A stretch of DNA of 64,000 nucleotides from Verrucomicrobium sp. GAS474 (GTDB taxonomy: Bacteria; Verrucomicrobiota; Verrucomicrobiia; Methylacidiphilales; GAS474): assembly GCF_900105685.1 (NCBI RefSeq), contig NZ_LT629781.1, positions 1,488,001 through 1,552,000 on the forward strand, read 5' to 3'. Shown here in pieces: positions 34,478 through 41,903 of this stretch (its first letter is position 1; each line of letters opens with the position of its first letter). The translations under genes were made by a program, and so were the position numbers. The notes under the pieces are model-generated. The model had not been told where the DNA came from. It was given only the letters and a program-made list of their open reading frames with translations, and did not search any database.

Positions 34478-35653
34478 ATGAGCAAAAAACCGCTCCGCAT
34501 CGCCATCATCGGCTACAACTTCATGGGCAAGGCCCACTCGAACGGCTGGCTCCAGGCCCGCCGGTTCTTCGACCTCGACGTCGAGCCGGTCCTCCAGGTC
34601 GCCTGCGGCCGGGACGAGGCTGCCGTCCGCGCCTTCGCCGACCGCTGGGGCTGGAAGCACGTCGAGACCGACTGGCGGAAGGCCGTCGAGCGGGACGACG
34701 TCGACGTCGTCGACATTTCGCTCCCGCAGCACCTCCATCACGACGTGGCGGTCGCCGCCGCCCGCGCCGGGAAGCATCTCTTCTGCGAGAAGCCGATGGC
34801 CCTCTCCCTCTCCGACGCGGAGGAGATGCTCGCCGCCGCCCGGAAGGCCGGGGTGAAGCATTACGTCAACCACAACTACCGCCGCTGCCCCGCCGTCCGC
34901 CTCGCCCGCCAGCTCATCGACGAGGGACGGATCGGGCGCATCTTCCATTGGCGCGGCTCCTACCAGCAGGACTGGATCGTCGATCCCGCCTTCCCTCTCA
35001 CGTGGCACTTGAAGAAGGAGACGGCGGGCTCGGGGCCGCACGGCGACCTCAATTCCCACAGCGTCGACCTCGCCCACTACCTCGTCGGCGACATCCGGCG
35101 CGTCTCGTGCCTCACCACCCGCTTCATCGACGAGCGGCCCCTGCCGGGCGCGGGGGCGGCGACCTTCAGCGCGGGGACCGGCGCCGGTCCGGTCGAGATG
35201 GGCAAGGTGACCGTCGAGGACGCCTCGCTGATGATGGCCGAGTTCGCCTCCGGCGCGGTCGGTTCCTTCGAGGCGACCCGCTTCGCGCCGGGGCGGAAGA
35301 ACCGCAACGCCTTCGAGATCTACGGCAGCGAGGGAAGCCTCGCCTTCGACCTCGAGCGGATGAACGAGCTCCAGTATTTCTCCCGCCGCGACCCCGGGCA
35401 CGCCCAGGGCTTCCGCACGATCCTGGCGACCGAGGCCTCCCATCCCTACATCGCGAACTGGTGGCCCCCCGGCCACATCATCGGCTACGAGCACGGCTTC
35501 GCCCACGCCGCGGCCGACTTCGCCCAGGCCGTCGCCCGCGACCTGCCGATCGATCCCGATTTCTCCGACGGGGTGAAATGCATCCGCGTCCTCGAGGCCG
35601 GCCTGAAGTCGGCCGCCGAGGGGCGCGCCGTCGAGACCGGCGCGGGAAAATGA
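34478..35653 (+). CDS. Gfo/Idh/MocA family oxidoreductase
   Basis: 391 residues with IAIIGYNFMGKAHSNGW at the nucleotide-binding site (Gly12, Gly17), FCEKPMALSLSDAEEML with Glu104-Lys105-Pro106, HNYRRCPAV, and GDLNSHSVDLAHYLVG holding the active-site Asp and His. It is longer than the paralogue at 32250 and matches the subgroup found beside xylose-isomerase-like proteins in inositol and sugar-derivative pathways; the two together (isomerase plus dehydrogenase) often form a pair. The substrate is unknown. Operator C lies right behind its stop codon, showing that the aldolase gene downstream has its own control. Confidence 0.87.
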   Translation: MSKKPLRIAIIGYNFMGKAHSNGWLQARRFFDLDVEPVLQVACGRDEAAVRAFADRWGWKHVETDWRKAVERDDVDVVDISLPQHLHHDVAVAAARAGKHLFCEKPMALSLSDAEEMLAAARKAGVKHYVNHNYRRCPAVRLARQLIDEGRIGRIFHWRGSYQQDWIVDPAFPLTWHLKKETAGSGPHGDLNSHSVDLAHYLVGDIRRVSCLTTRFIDERPLPGAGAATFSAGTGAGPVEMGKVTVEDASLMMAEFASGAVGSFEATRFAPGRKNRNAFEIYGSEGSLAFDLERMNELQYFSRRDPGHAQGFRTILATEASHPYIANWWPPGHIIGYEHGFAHAAADFAQAVARDLPIDPDFSDGVKCIRVLEAGLKSAAEGRAVETGAGK

Positions 35654-35659
35654 CGGCGA

Positions 35660-35683
35660 CGCATTTGTATCATTTTATGACGC
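35660..35683 (+). promoter_or_regulatory. Predicted AraC/XylR-type operator C
   Basis: CGCATTT at 35660-35666 is repeated exactly at 35681-35687, 21 bases (two helical turns) later, the spacing of AraC-type direct repeats. It lies between the Gfo stop codon (35651-35653) and the aldolase start, 92 bases before the chosen ATG at 35776 or 59 before the alternative at 35743. Confidence 0.68.
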
Positions 35684-35775
35684 ATTTCAACCATGCGGAG
35701 CCGGAGGCTCCTTTGGGATAAGGGTCTTTTCCGAACCGTCCCATGACTCCCAGCGCCCCCTCCTCCTCTCCCGCC

Positions 35776-36429
35776 ATGAACAAAGAACAGATCCTCCAGC
35801 GTCTCCTCGATCCCGGCCTCGTCGCCATCATCCGGGCCGACAGCTCCGAGGGGGTGGCCGACGCGGCGGCCGCTCTCCTCGAGGGCGGGATCGACGCGAT
35901 CGAGCTGACGATGACGACGCCCGGGGCCCTCGGCGCGGTCGCCGAGATCTCCCGCCGCTTCGGCGATCGCGTCCTGATCGGAATCGGCTCGGTGACCGAC
36001 GTCGAGAGCGCCGAGCGGGCGATCTACGCGGGGGCCCTCTTCGTCGTCACGCCGGTCTTCCGTCCGAAGGTCGTCGCCGCCTGCCGCCGCCACGGGAGGC
36101 CGATCGCCTCGGGCGCCTACACGCCGACCGAGGCCCTCGACGCGTGGGAGGCGGGGAGCGATTTCGTGAAGATCTTCCCGGCCGACAGCGTCGGGCCCGG
36201 TTACATCAAGGCCCTCAAGGCCCCGCTCCCCCAGCTGCGGATCATCCCGACGGGCGGGGTGAACCTGAAGACGGTGAAGGAGTTCCTCGCCGCCGGGTGT
36301 GCCGCCCTCGCGGTCGGGAGCAACCTGGTCTCGAAGGAAGTCCTCGCCAGGAAGGATTGGAAGACCCTGAGCGAGACCGCCGCCGCCTACGTCGCCGCGG
36401 TCCGGACCGCCCGGCAGGAATTGAAATGA
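35776..36429 (+). CDS. KDPG/KHG-type aldolase
   Basis: 217 residues from the ATG at 35776, preferred over an in-frame ATG at 35743 that adds TPSAPSSSPA. It is a class I aldolase of the Eda family that would cleave a 2-keto-3-deoxy sugar acid phosphate to pyruvate plus an aldehyde. The Schiff-base Lys132 lies in DFVKIFPAD, Glu43 in IELTMTTP, and the phosphate-binding IPTGGVN near residue 158. The Arg of the E. coli EVTLRT motif is a Thr here (ELTMTT), a variant found in many paralogues of unproven substrate. It closes the rightward unit of this locus and is preceded by operator C. Confidence 0.87.
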   Translation: MNKEQILQRLLDPGLVAIIRADSSEGVADAAAALLEGGIDAIELTMTTPGALGAVAEISRRFGDRVLIGIGSVTDVESAERAIYAGALFVVTPVFRPKVVAACRRHGRPIASGAYTPTEALDAWEAGSDFVKIFPADSVGPGYIKALKAPLPQLRIIPTGGVNLKTVKEFLAAGCAALAVGSNLVSKEVLARKDWKTLSETAAAYVAAVRTARQELK

Positions 36430-36461
36430 AGCCCCTCCCCCCGGACGGCCGCCCTCTCGTC

Positions 36462-37319
36462 TCAGCGAAGGGTGATTCGTTCCCCGCAGCGGGGGAGGAG
36501 GAACGGCTGGCCCAGGCGGCGGCACGTCGCGGCGAATTCGTCGGGCAGCGCCGTGTTGAAGGTGAACATGTCGTAGTGGTGGGGGATCGCGAGGGCCGCG
36601 CCGCAGGCCCGGGCGAGGGCCGCTGCCTCGATCCCGTTGAGGTTCCCCGCGACGCCGCGCGCCGGCTCGTTCCCGTTGATCGGGAGGAGGACGGTGTCGG
36701 GACGGGCGGCGAGAAGGGCCTCGCTCAGACCCGCGTGCCAGAGGGTGTCGCCGCTGTGGTAGAGCGTCCGCTTGCCGAGCCGGAAGACGAAGCCGAGGTA
36801 GAGATGCTCCCCCGCGTTGTTCCGCGCGAGGTCGGGATGGGCCGAGGCGATCGCCTCGACGGTGATTTCGCCGGCCTTGCCGAGGCGGATCGCGCCGCCC
36901 GCGTCGAGGGGAAGATAATCGACGGGGGCCTCTCCGAGCTTGCCCTTGGCGATGAGGATGTTCGCGGGCGAGAGGACCAGCTTCATCGTCTCCCCGCGCG
37001 CCGCCATGGCGTGGGCCAGGGGAACGAGGGTCTCGGGATCGAGGTGGTCGGTGTGGGCGTGGCTCGAGAAGACGATGGGGGAGAGGGAGGCGAGGGCTTC
37101 GGGAGCGAGGCACCGTTCGGTCATGCGGACGTGCTCCTTGTCGGTTCCCGCGTACTTCCGCGTCAGCGAATCGGAGAGGTAGGGATCGACCAGCAGATGG
37201 ACGCCGCCGCTCTTGACGAGGTAGCCGCTCTGTCCCAGCCACCAGAGATGGGACTCCTCCCCCGGGGCGGAAGCGATGTCGGCAAGGAGGGCGTCGTCCT
37301 GGAGGGCGGGGATGATCAT
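36462..37319 (-). CDS. Metallo-beta-lactamase-fold hydrolase, UlaG-like
   Basis: 285 residues. The metal-binding motif is SSHAHTDHLD, with His87, His89, Asp91 and His92. Upstream is LWWLGQSGYLVKSGGVHLLVDPYLSDS, and downstream are HLYLGFVFRLGKRTLYHSGDT and IPHHYDMF. This order is typical of UlaG, the L-ascorbate-6-phosphate lactonase. In this locus it could open a sugar lactone made by one of the dehydrogenases. It is divergent from the AraC/XylR regulator with predicted operator D between them, 48 bases before its start, so it is probably a target of that regulator. Confidence 0.83.
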   Translation of the reverse strand: MIIPALQDDALLADIASAPGEESHLWWLGQSGYLVKSGGVHLLVDPYLSDSLTRKYAGTDKEHVRMTERCLAPEALASLSPIVFSSHAHTDHLDPETLVPLAHAMAARGETMKLVLSPANILIAKGKLGEAPVDYLPLDAGGAIRLGKAGEITVEAIASAHPDLARNNAGEHLYLGFVFRLGKRTLYHSGDTLWHAGLSEALLAARPDTVLLPINGNEPARGVAGNLNGIEAAALARACGAALAIPHHYDMFTFNTALPDEFAATCRRLGQPFLLPRCGERITLR

Positions 37320-37367
37320 GAGGGCCTGAGGATGGGCCGGGGCGGTCCGAATGGCATTGAGATAAAT

Positions 37368-37391
37368 CGCAAACTTATTACACTTTTGCGC
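37368..37391. promoter_or_regulatory. Predicted AraC/XylR-type operator D, next to the regulator's start codon
   Basis: A more degenerate copy: CGCAAAC at 37368-37374 equals the second half-site of operator A, and a CGC lies 21 bases on (37389-37391). TTTTGCG at 37384-37390 also makes an inverted arrangement. It ends two bases before the regulator ATG at 37394, so binding would block the regulator's own expression, and it lies 48 bases upstream of the divergent UlaG-like gene. Confidence 0.5.
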
Positions 37392-37393
37392 TA

Positions 37394-38566
37394 ATGGCCC
37401 GCCGCCCGCCAGTCCTTTCCCGCACGCCGCACGTCGCGCTCCTGATCGAGACGTCGAAGTTCTACGGCCGCGAGAGCCTCCTCGGCATCAGCACCTATGC
37501 CCGCCTTCACGGCGGTTGGTCGATCTACGCCGTCGAGCGGGGGCAGAACGATCCCGATCCCGGCTGGCTGGCGAACTGGAAGGGCGACGGCATCATCACG
37601 CGGAGCTTCGACCTGAAGCTCTGCCGCCGCGCCCAGAAGCGGGGCATCCCCGTCGTCAGCCTCCGCCACCTCGTTCCGAAGCCCGAGTTCCCCTCCTTCT
37701 TTCCCGACCAGGTGGCGATCGCGAACCGCGTCGCCCGCCACTTCATCGAGCGCGGCGTCCGCCGCTTCGCCTACATGACGATCCCGGGGGACCGGGGATG
37801 GGAGGAGATCCGCCGCGCCGCCTTCGTCCAGGTCCTCCAGAAGGAGGGGATGCCCGCGCCCGCCATCCGCCTCCTCTCGACCGAGGCGGGGATGAACTGG
37901 GAGCACCAGGAGGGCGAGCTCGTCACCTGGCTGCGGCAGCTGCCGAAGCCGGTCGGCATCATGACGAGCCACGACGCCCAGGGACTCCTCGTCCTCGACG
38001 CCTGCCGCCGCGCGGGGATCCGGGTCCCCGACGACGTCGCCGTGGTCAGCGTCGACAACGACCCGGTCCTCTGCGAGATCTCGGCCCCGCCGCTCTCCAG
38101 CCTCGACCAGAACGTCCAGAAAATCGGCTTCGAGGCGGCGGCGGCCCTCGACCGGATGATGCGGGGCGAGGCGTGCGCGGCGAAGAATTACTTCATCGAG
38201 CCGGGCGACGTCGTCACGCGGCAATCGTCCGACGTCCTGATGGTCGACGATCCGGGCCTCGCCAAGGCGATCCGGTTCGTCCGCGAGGCGGGCGGGAAGG
38301 GGATCGGCGTCAACGACATGGCCCGCGTCGCCGGGATGTCCCGGCGGGCGCTCGAGATGAAATTCGTGAAGGTGATCGGCCGGACCCCGCTGGAGGAGAT
38401 CCAGGAGATCCGCTACCGCCGCACCCGCCATCTCCTGCTGGAGACGAACTACACCCTGCCGCAGATCGCCGAACTGGTCGGCATCCAGTACCACGAGTAC
38501 CTCGTCCGCTTCTTCAAGAAACGCTCGGGCATGACCCCGGGGGAATTTCGGCGGCGGATGGGGTGA
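37394..38566 (+). CDS. XylR-like transcriptional regulator (sugar-binding domain plus AraC HTH)
   Basis: 390 residues. Residues about 12-270 form a LacI/periplasmic-binding-protein-like domain (VALLIETSKFYGRESLLGI, GIMTSHDAQGLLVLDACRRAGIRVPDDVAVVSVDND), as in E. coli XylR. Residues about 285-388 are the AraC double helix-turn-helix (GVNDMARVAGMSRRALEMKF and YTLPQIAELVGIQYHEYLVRFFKKRSGMTPGEFRRR). It should bind a sugar or sugar phosphate and activate or repress nearby genes by contacting direct repeats. Four candidate sites occur in the 9.2 kb to its left, one at its own start. The inducer is unknown. Confidence 0.87.
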   Translation: MARRPPVLSRTPHVALLIETSKFYGRESLLGISTYARLHGGWSIYAVERGQNDPDPGWLANWKGDGIITRSFDLKLCRRAQKRGIPVVSLRHLVPKPEFPSFFPDQVAIANRVARHFIERGVRRFAYMTIPGDRGWEEIRRAAFVQVLQKEGMPAPAIRLLSTEAGMNWEHQEGELVTWLRQLPKPVGIMTSHDAQGLLVLDACRRAGIRVPDDVAVVSVDNDPVLCEISAPPLSSLDQNVQKIGFEAAAALDRMMRGEACAAKNYFIEPGDVVTRQSSDVLMVDDPGLAKAIRFVREAGGKGIGVNDMARVAGMSRRALEMKFVKVIGRTPLEEIQEIRYRRTRHLLLETNYTLPQIAELVGIQYHEYLVRFFKKRSGMTPGEFRRRMG

Positions 38567-38659
38567 GGAAAGCTCTTCCGGTTTCCCCAGCCTTTGGAAG
38601 CGTAGTTCCTCCCAAGCGGACAAACCGCCCCTTCGCGACCCCTTCCCAATCTTCTCAGC

Positions 38660-39058
38660 CTAGCCGATCGGTCGCGCCGCGATCACCAGAAGCCGGAGAT
38701 CCTCGGTCCCCGTGTTCTTCAGCCCGTGGAAGCCGTTGGCGAAGCAGCCGCTGACGTCGCCCGGCCCCATCGGATAGTCCTTCCCGTCGAGGGTCATCAC
38801 GCCGTGGCCGGAGAGGACGTAATACCATTCCTCGAACGGCGTCTCGCTCGGATGCTGATGGTAGCCGATCGAGGTGCCGGGCGGGAGGATGTCGTCGTGG
38901 ATGTAGCGGATGAAGTGCTTGGCGGGGAGCTTCTCGATCAGGTCGCGGCAGGTGACGGTGCCGACGCCGCCATGGCATTCGCCGAACGCCTTCGCCGCGA
39001 TCTCCCGGTCTTCGATGAAGAGGGTGGTCGATGGAGAGGGGGCAGGGCGGGTGCTCAT
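38660..39058 (-). CDS. Small cupin-domain protein
   Basis: 132 residues from the ATG at 39056-39058. One cupin-2 barrel is visible: PPGTSIGYHQHPSETPFEEWYYVLSGHG has the His, His and Glu metal ligands, and PMGPGDVSGCFANGFHGLKN has the last His. Such proteins are sugar isomerases, dioxygenases or sensors. It is third in a leftward group with the TIM-barrel isomerase and MDR protein, 23 bases behind the latter. The function is not determinable. Confidence 0.78.
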   Translation of the reverse strand: MSTRPAPSPSTTLFIEDREIAAKAFGECHGGVGTVTCRDLIEKLPAKHFIRYIHDDILPPGTSIGYHQHPSETPFEEWYYVLSGHGVMTLDGKDYPMGPGDVSGCFANGFHGLKNTGTEDLRLLVIAARPIG

Positions 39059-39081
39059 GGCGGCGAAGGGGTGTCGGAGGA

Positions 39082-40056
39082 CTAGCTGCGCCAGTCGAAG
39101 AGCGCGGCGGGGGTGGGGAGGCTTTGGTCGAGGAGGCCGCTGTAGACTTTCTGCGCCTCGGAGGGGGCGTAGCAGGAGGCCATCCCTTCGAGGTTGATCC
39201 GGCCGGAGGCGATCCACTCGATCGCGGCGCGGTAGTTCTCGATGAGGGAGTTCGGGCGGAAGTCGGTCGGGTGGCCCGGGACTTCCCATTCCCAGCCGCT
39301 GCGGAGGACGGCGTACTTGTGGAAGACGGCGTGGAGGATGTCGAAGGCGGCGAGGTCGGTCCGCTTCCGCCAGGGGACGCCGACCATGACGACCTCGCCC
39401 CGCTTGCCGACCGCCTTGCAGCCGTCGAGGACGGCCTGCTCGTGGCCGCTGCACTCGACGTGGAGGGCGATCTGGCCGACGATTTCGGGGGCGCCCCCCG
39501 TGGCTTCGAGCGAGGGGCGGACGTCGGCGAGGCCCATCTTCCGCGCGCTCTCGCGGCGGCTTTCCACGGGGTCGACGGCGGTGACGCGGTAACCGCAGGT
39601 CGAGAAGATCTGCGCCGCGAGGTTCCCGACCGGGCCGAGGCCGGTGATCAGGACGCGGGCGGGAGGCCGGGCCGTGGTGGTGGTGAGGGTGCTCATGCTG
39701 ACGCCCATCAGCCGGGCGAAGACGGCGGCCTCGGGGGCGAGGCCGGCGGGGAGGGGGACGGCGTCGGCGCGCCGGACCTGCTGGGTGTCCCGGTGGCGGC
39801 CCGAGGCGTAGACGAGGGTGCCGGGGGCGATGTCGGTGACGTCGGAGGCGACCTCGTCGACCCGGAAGACCGAGGCGTAGCCGGGATAGCCGGGGAAGTG
39901 TTCCTTGCCGAGGAAGCCCCAGTTCAGCTCGGTGCCGGGGCTGGTGAGGGAGATCACCGTACGGCCCCGGATGTCGCCGGGGTTGAGGGGATCGGTCAGG
40001 TCGGGGAGGTCGACGACTTCGGCTTGGCGGTGGGCGGTGAAGGCAACTTGTTTCAT
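39082..40056 (-). CDS. Medium-chain dehydrogenase/reductase-like protein
   Basis: 324 residues from the ATG at 40054-40056. The nucleotide-binding motif VLITGLGPVGNLAAQIFSTCGY sits mid-protein, with ALHVECSGHEQAVLDGCK and GKRGEVVMVGVPW later, as in bacterial MDR enzymes. At the N-terminus the usual catalytic C-G-x-D and GHE blocks are replaced by SLTSPGTELNWGFLG and PGYPGYASV, so a classical catalytic zinc site is absent. This is the pattern of the zinc-independent MDR subgroup associated with sugar-derivative metabolism. It is the middle gene of the leftward trio 40919-38660. Confidence 0.78.
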   Translation of the reverse strand: MKQVAFTAHRQAEVVDLPDLTDPLNPGDIRGRTVISLTSPGTELNWGFLGKEHFPGYPGYASVFRVDEVASDVTDIAPGTLVYASGRHRDTQQVRRADAVPLPAGLAPEAAVFARLMGVSMSTLTTTTARPPARVLITGLGPVGNLAAQIFSTCGYRVTAVDPVESRRESARKMGLADVRPSLEATGGAPEIVGQIALHVECSGHEQAVLDGCKAVGKRGEVVMVGVPWRKRTDLAAFDILHAVFHKYAVLRSGWEWEVPGHPTDFRPNSLIENYRAAIEWIASGRINLEGMASCYAPSEAQKVYSGLLDQSLPTPAALFDWRS

Positions 40057-40082
40057 GGGATCGTGGGTCGGGTGGGGTGGGG

Positions 40083-40919
40083 TTACTTGAACCGGAGGCC
40101 GTTCTTCTTCGCGACGGAACGGATGTAGTCGGCGGCGATCGGGTATTCCTCCATCGGGAGGTGTTCCATGTAGAGGGGGATGTCGGGGTCGAGCTTGTCG
40201 AGCTCGCGCAGGTAGGCGCCGAAGTCGAGGAAGCCGGTGCCGGGGCGGCATTCGTCGAGGTGGACCGTGAGGTTCTCCCGCAGGATGATGTCCTTCGCGT
40301 GGCAGCTCTTGATGTAGGGCCCGAGCTTCGCGAAGCAGTCCCGGATGAAGTCGCCGTTGCGGTAGTAGCGGGCCGGGGTGTTGATCATGTTCACGGGATC
40401 GAGGTGGACTCCCATCGCGGGCCGGTCGACCGCCTTGATCAGGGCGAGGTACTCGTCGGGCGAGGAGGGGAAGATCCACGGCATCGTCTCGAGGCAGTAG
40501 AAGGTCCGCTTCGGCTTCACCGCGTCGATGATCTCCCGCGTCGTCTGGACGACCATCTCGAACGTCTCGTCGGAGAAGTTCTCGGGATGGGGGCCGTCCC
40601 ACTTCTCGGGGTTCCGGGAGCCGACGATGTTGACGCAGCAGCGCGCCCCGCTCCGCTCCGCGAAGGCGAGCTGGGTCTTGCACTTGTCGAGCGCCGCCTT
40701 GGCCTTCGCGGGATCGGCGTCGATCGGGTTCGACCAGGCGCCGACCTCGGCGACGACGATGTCGGCTGCCTTGGCCGCCTCGAGGAAGGTGGCGAGGACC
40801 GCGTCGGAGACCTCGTGGTTCAGGGGGAGGTTCGCCCCGCCGTAGCCCGCGTTCTTCACGTTGGCGATCCACTCGGCGGGATTGGAGGGGCTGCCGCTAT
40901 TGGGGCCGCTCAGGCGCAT
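40083..40919 (-). CDS. Sugar phosphate isomerase/epimerase (TIM barrel)
   Basis: 278 residues from the ATG at 40917-40919; the upstream in-frame extension is not family-like. TIM-barrel landmarks are NAGYGGANLPLN near the start, ADIVVAEVGAWSNPIDADP, TFYCLETMPWIFP with the metal Glu, MGVHLDPVNMINTP with the Asp, SCHAKDI with the His, and PLYMEHL at the end. It is first in a leftward group (isomerase, MDR protein, cupin) and is divergent from the AraC-family gene at 41069, which probably regulates it. The reaction is unknown. Confidence 0.83.
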   Translation of the reverse strand: MRLSGPNSGSPSNPAEWIANVKNAGYGGANLPLNHEVSDAVLATFLEAAKAADIVVAEVGAWSNPIDADPAKAKAALDKCKTQLAFAERSGARCCVNIVGSRNPEKWDGPHPENFSDETFEMVVQTTREIIDAVKPKRTFYCLETMPWIFPSSPDEYLALIKAVDRPAMGVHLDPVNMINTPARYYRNGDFIRDCFAKLGPYIKSCHAKDIILRENLTVHLDECRPGTGFLDFGAYLRELDKLDPDIPLYMEHLPMEEYPIAADYIRSVAKKNGLRFK

Positions 40920-41068
40920 GGGACTCCGTTCGAAAAGGGAAGGATTTGCATCGGTCGAGGATGGGGCCTTTTCTCCTTTTCGGCCATGCCTGGTTCGATT
41001 ATAGATATATCCAAAACAACTGCGCCTCTTCAAGTCCCCTTTCGTTCCCTTTCCGGCGCCACCCCGAA

Positions 41069-41899
41069 ATGATCGACCTCGACGGCATCCGCATCGAATA
41101 CCTGGAAGCGGGCCGGGGCGGCGCGAACTGGCCCGACGGCTGGTCCCACCGGAAGATCGTCCCCTTCGCGATCTTCGCCGAGGCGACTCAGGGCGCGTAC
41201 GAGGCGACCGTCGGCGGGAAGACGGTCCGGGCCACGGCGGGGGAGATTCTCTTCATCCCGCCGAACGCCCCGGTGACCTTCGTTCACCATTGGGGGCGGA
41301 AGGGCCATTTCCTCGGCCGCTGGCTCCACCTGCGGGCGACGCTCCACGGGACCGTCGACGTCACCGAGCTGCTCGCCCTCCCGGCGCTGCTGCAGGGCTC
41401 CCCCGCCCGGCTCCTGGGGTTGCGGACGAACCAGGTGATGGCGGCGGCGGGCGGGGGGGCGCTGTGGGAGGCGCTCCATCGGCAGGAGCTCGCCTTCAAG
41501 ATCCTGCGGGAACTCGGCGAGGCGTTCGCGGCCCGGGGCGATTGGCGCGACGCGCAGGACCGGCTGCTGCGGGTCTCCCGCTTCCGCCCGGTGTTCGAGT
41601 ATGTCCGGAATCACCTGGCGGAGCCGCTCACGGTGGCGGGACTGGCGCGGACGGTCTCGCTCTCCCCCTCCCGCTTCCTCGCCGCTTTCAAGGAGGCGAT
41701 GGGGCTCTCCCCGATGGCCTACGTCCAGCAGGCGCGGCTGGCGCTGGCCCGGCAGCGGCTCCTCGCCGACGCGCCGAGCATCGCCGCCGTGGCCGAGGAG
41801 ACCGGCTTCGTCAACCAGTTCCACTTCAGCCGGGTCTTCAAGACCCGCTTCGGGATCACTCCTTCCCGCTACCGGACGACCCACCGGCAGCGGGAGTAG
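41069..41899 (+). CDS. AraC-family regulator with N-terminal cupin sensor
   Basis: 276 residues from the ATG at 41069. Residues 1-100 form an arabinose-binding-like cupin (VGGKTVRATAGEILFIPPNAPVTFVHHW). Residues about 170-272 are the AraC HTH pair (LTVAGLARTVSLSPSRFLAAFKEAMG and PSIAAVAEETGFVNQFHFSRVFKTRFGITPSRYR). It is divergent from the TIM-barrel isomerase group and most likely controls it in response to a sugar. Its 149-base promoter region (40920-41068) lacks the 24-bp element of the XylR-type regulator. It ends 4 bases from the convergent ADP-ribosylglycohydrolase-like gene. Confidence 0.84.
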   Translation: MIDLDGIRIEYLEAGRGGANWPDGWSHRKIVPFAIFAEATQGAYEATVGGKTVRATAGEILFIPPNAPVTFVHHWGRKGHFLGRWLHLRATLHGTVDVTELLALPALLQGSPARLLGLRTNQVMAAAGGGALWEALHRQELAFKILRELGEAFAARGDWRDAQDRLLRVSRFRPVFEYVRNHLAEPLTVAGLARTVSLSPSRFLAAFKEAMGLSPMAYVQQARLALARQRLLADAPSIAAVAEETGFVNQFHFSRVFKTRFGITPSRYRTTHRQRE

Positions 41900-41903
41900 G
41901 GCT

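Noticed and set aside
40920-41068. A fifth copy of the XylR-type 24-bp operator before the second AraC gene
   Set aside because: No pair of CGC half-sites 21 bp apart with the shared middle sequence was found there; this gap probably answers to the 41069 regulator instead.
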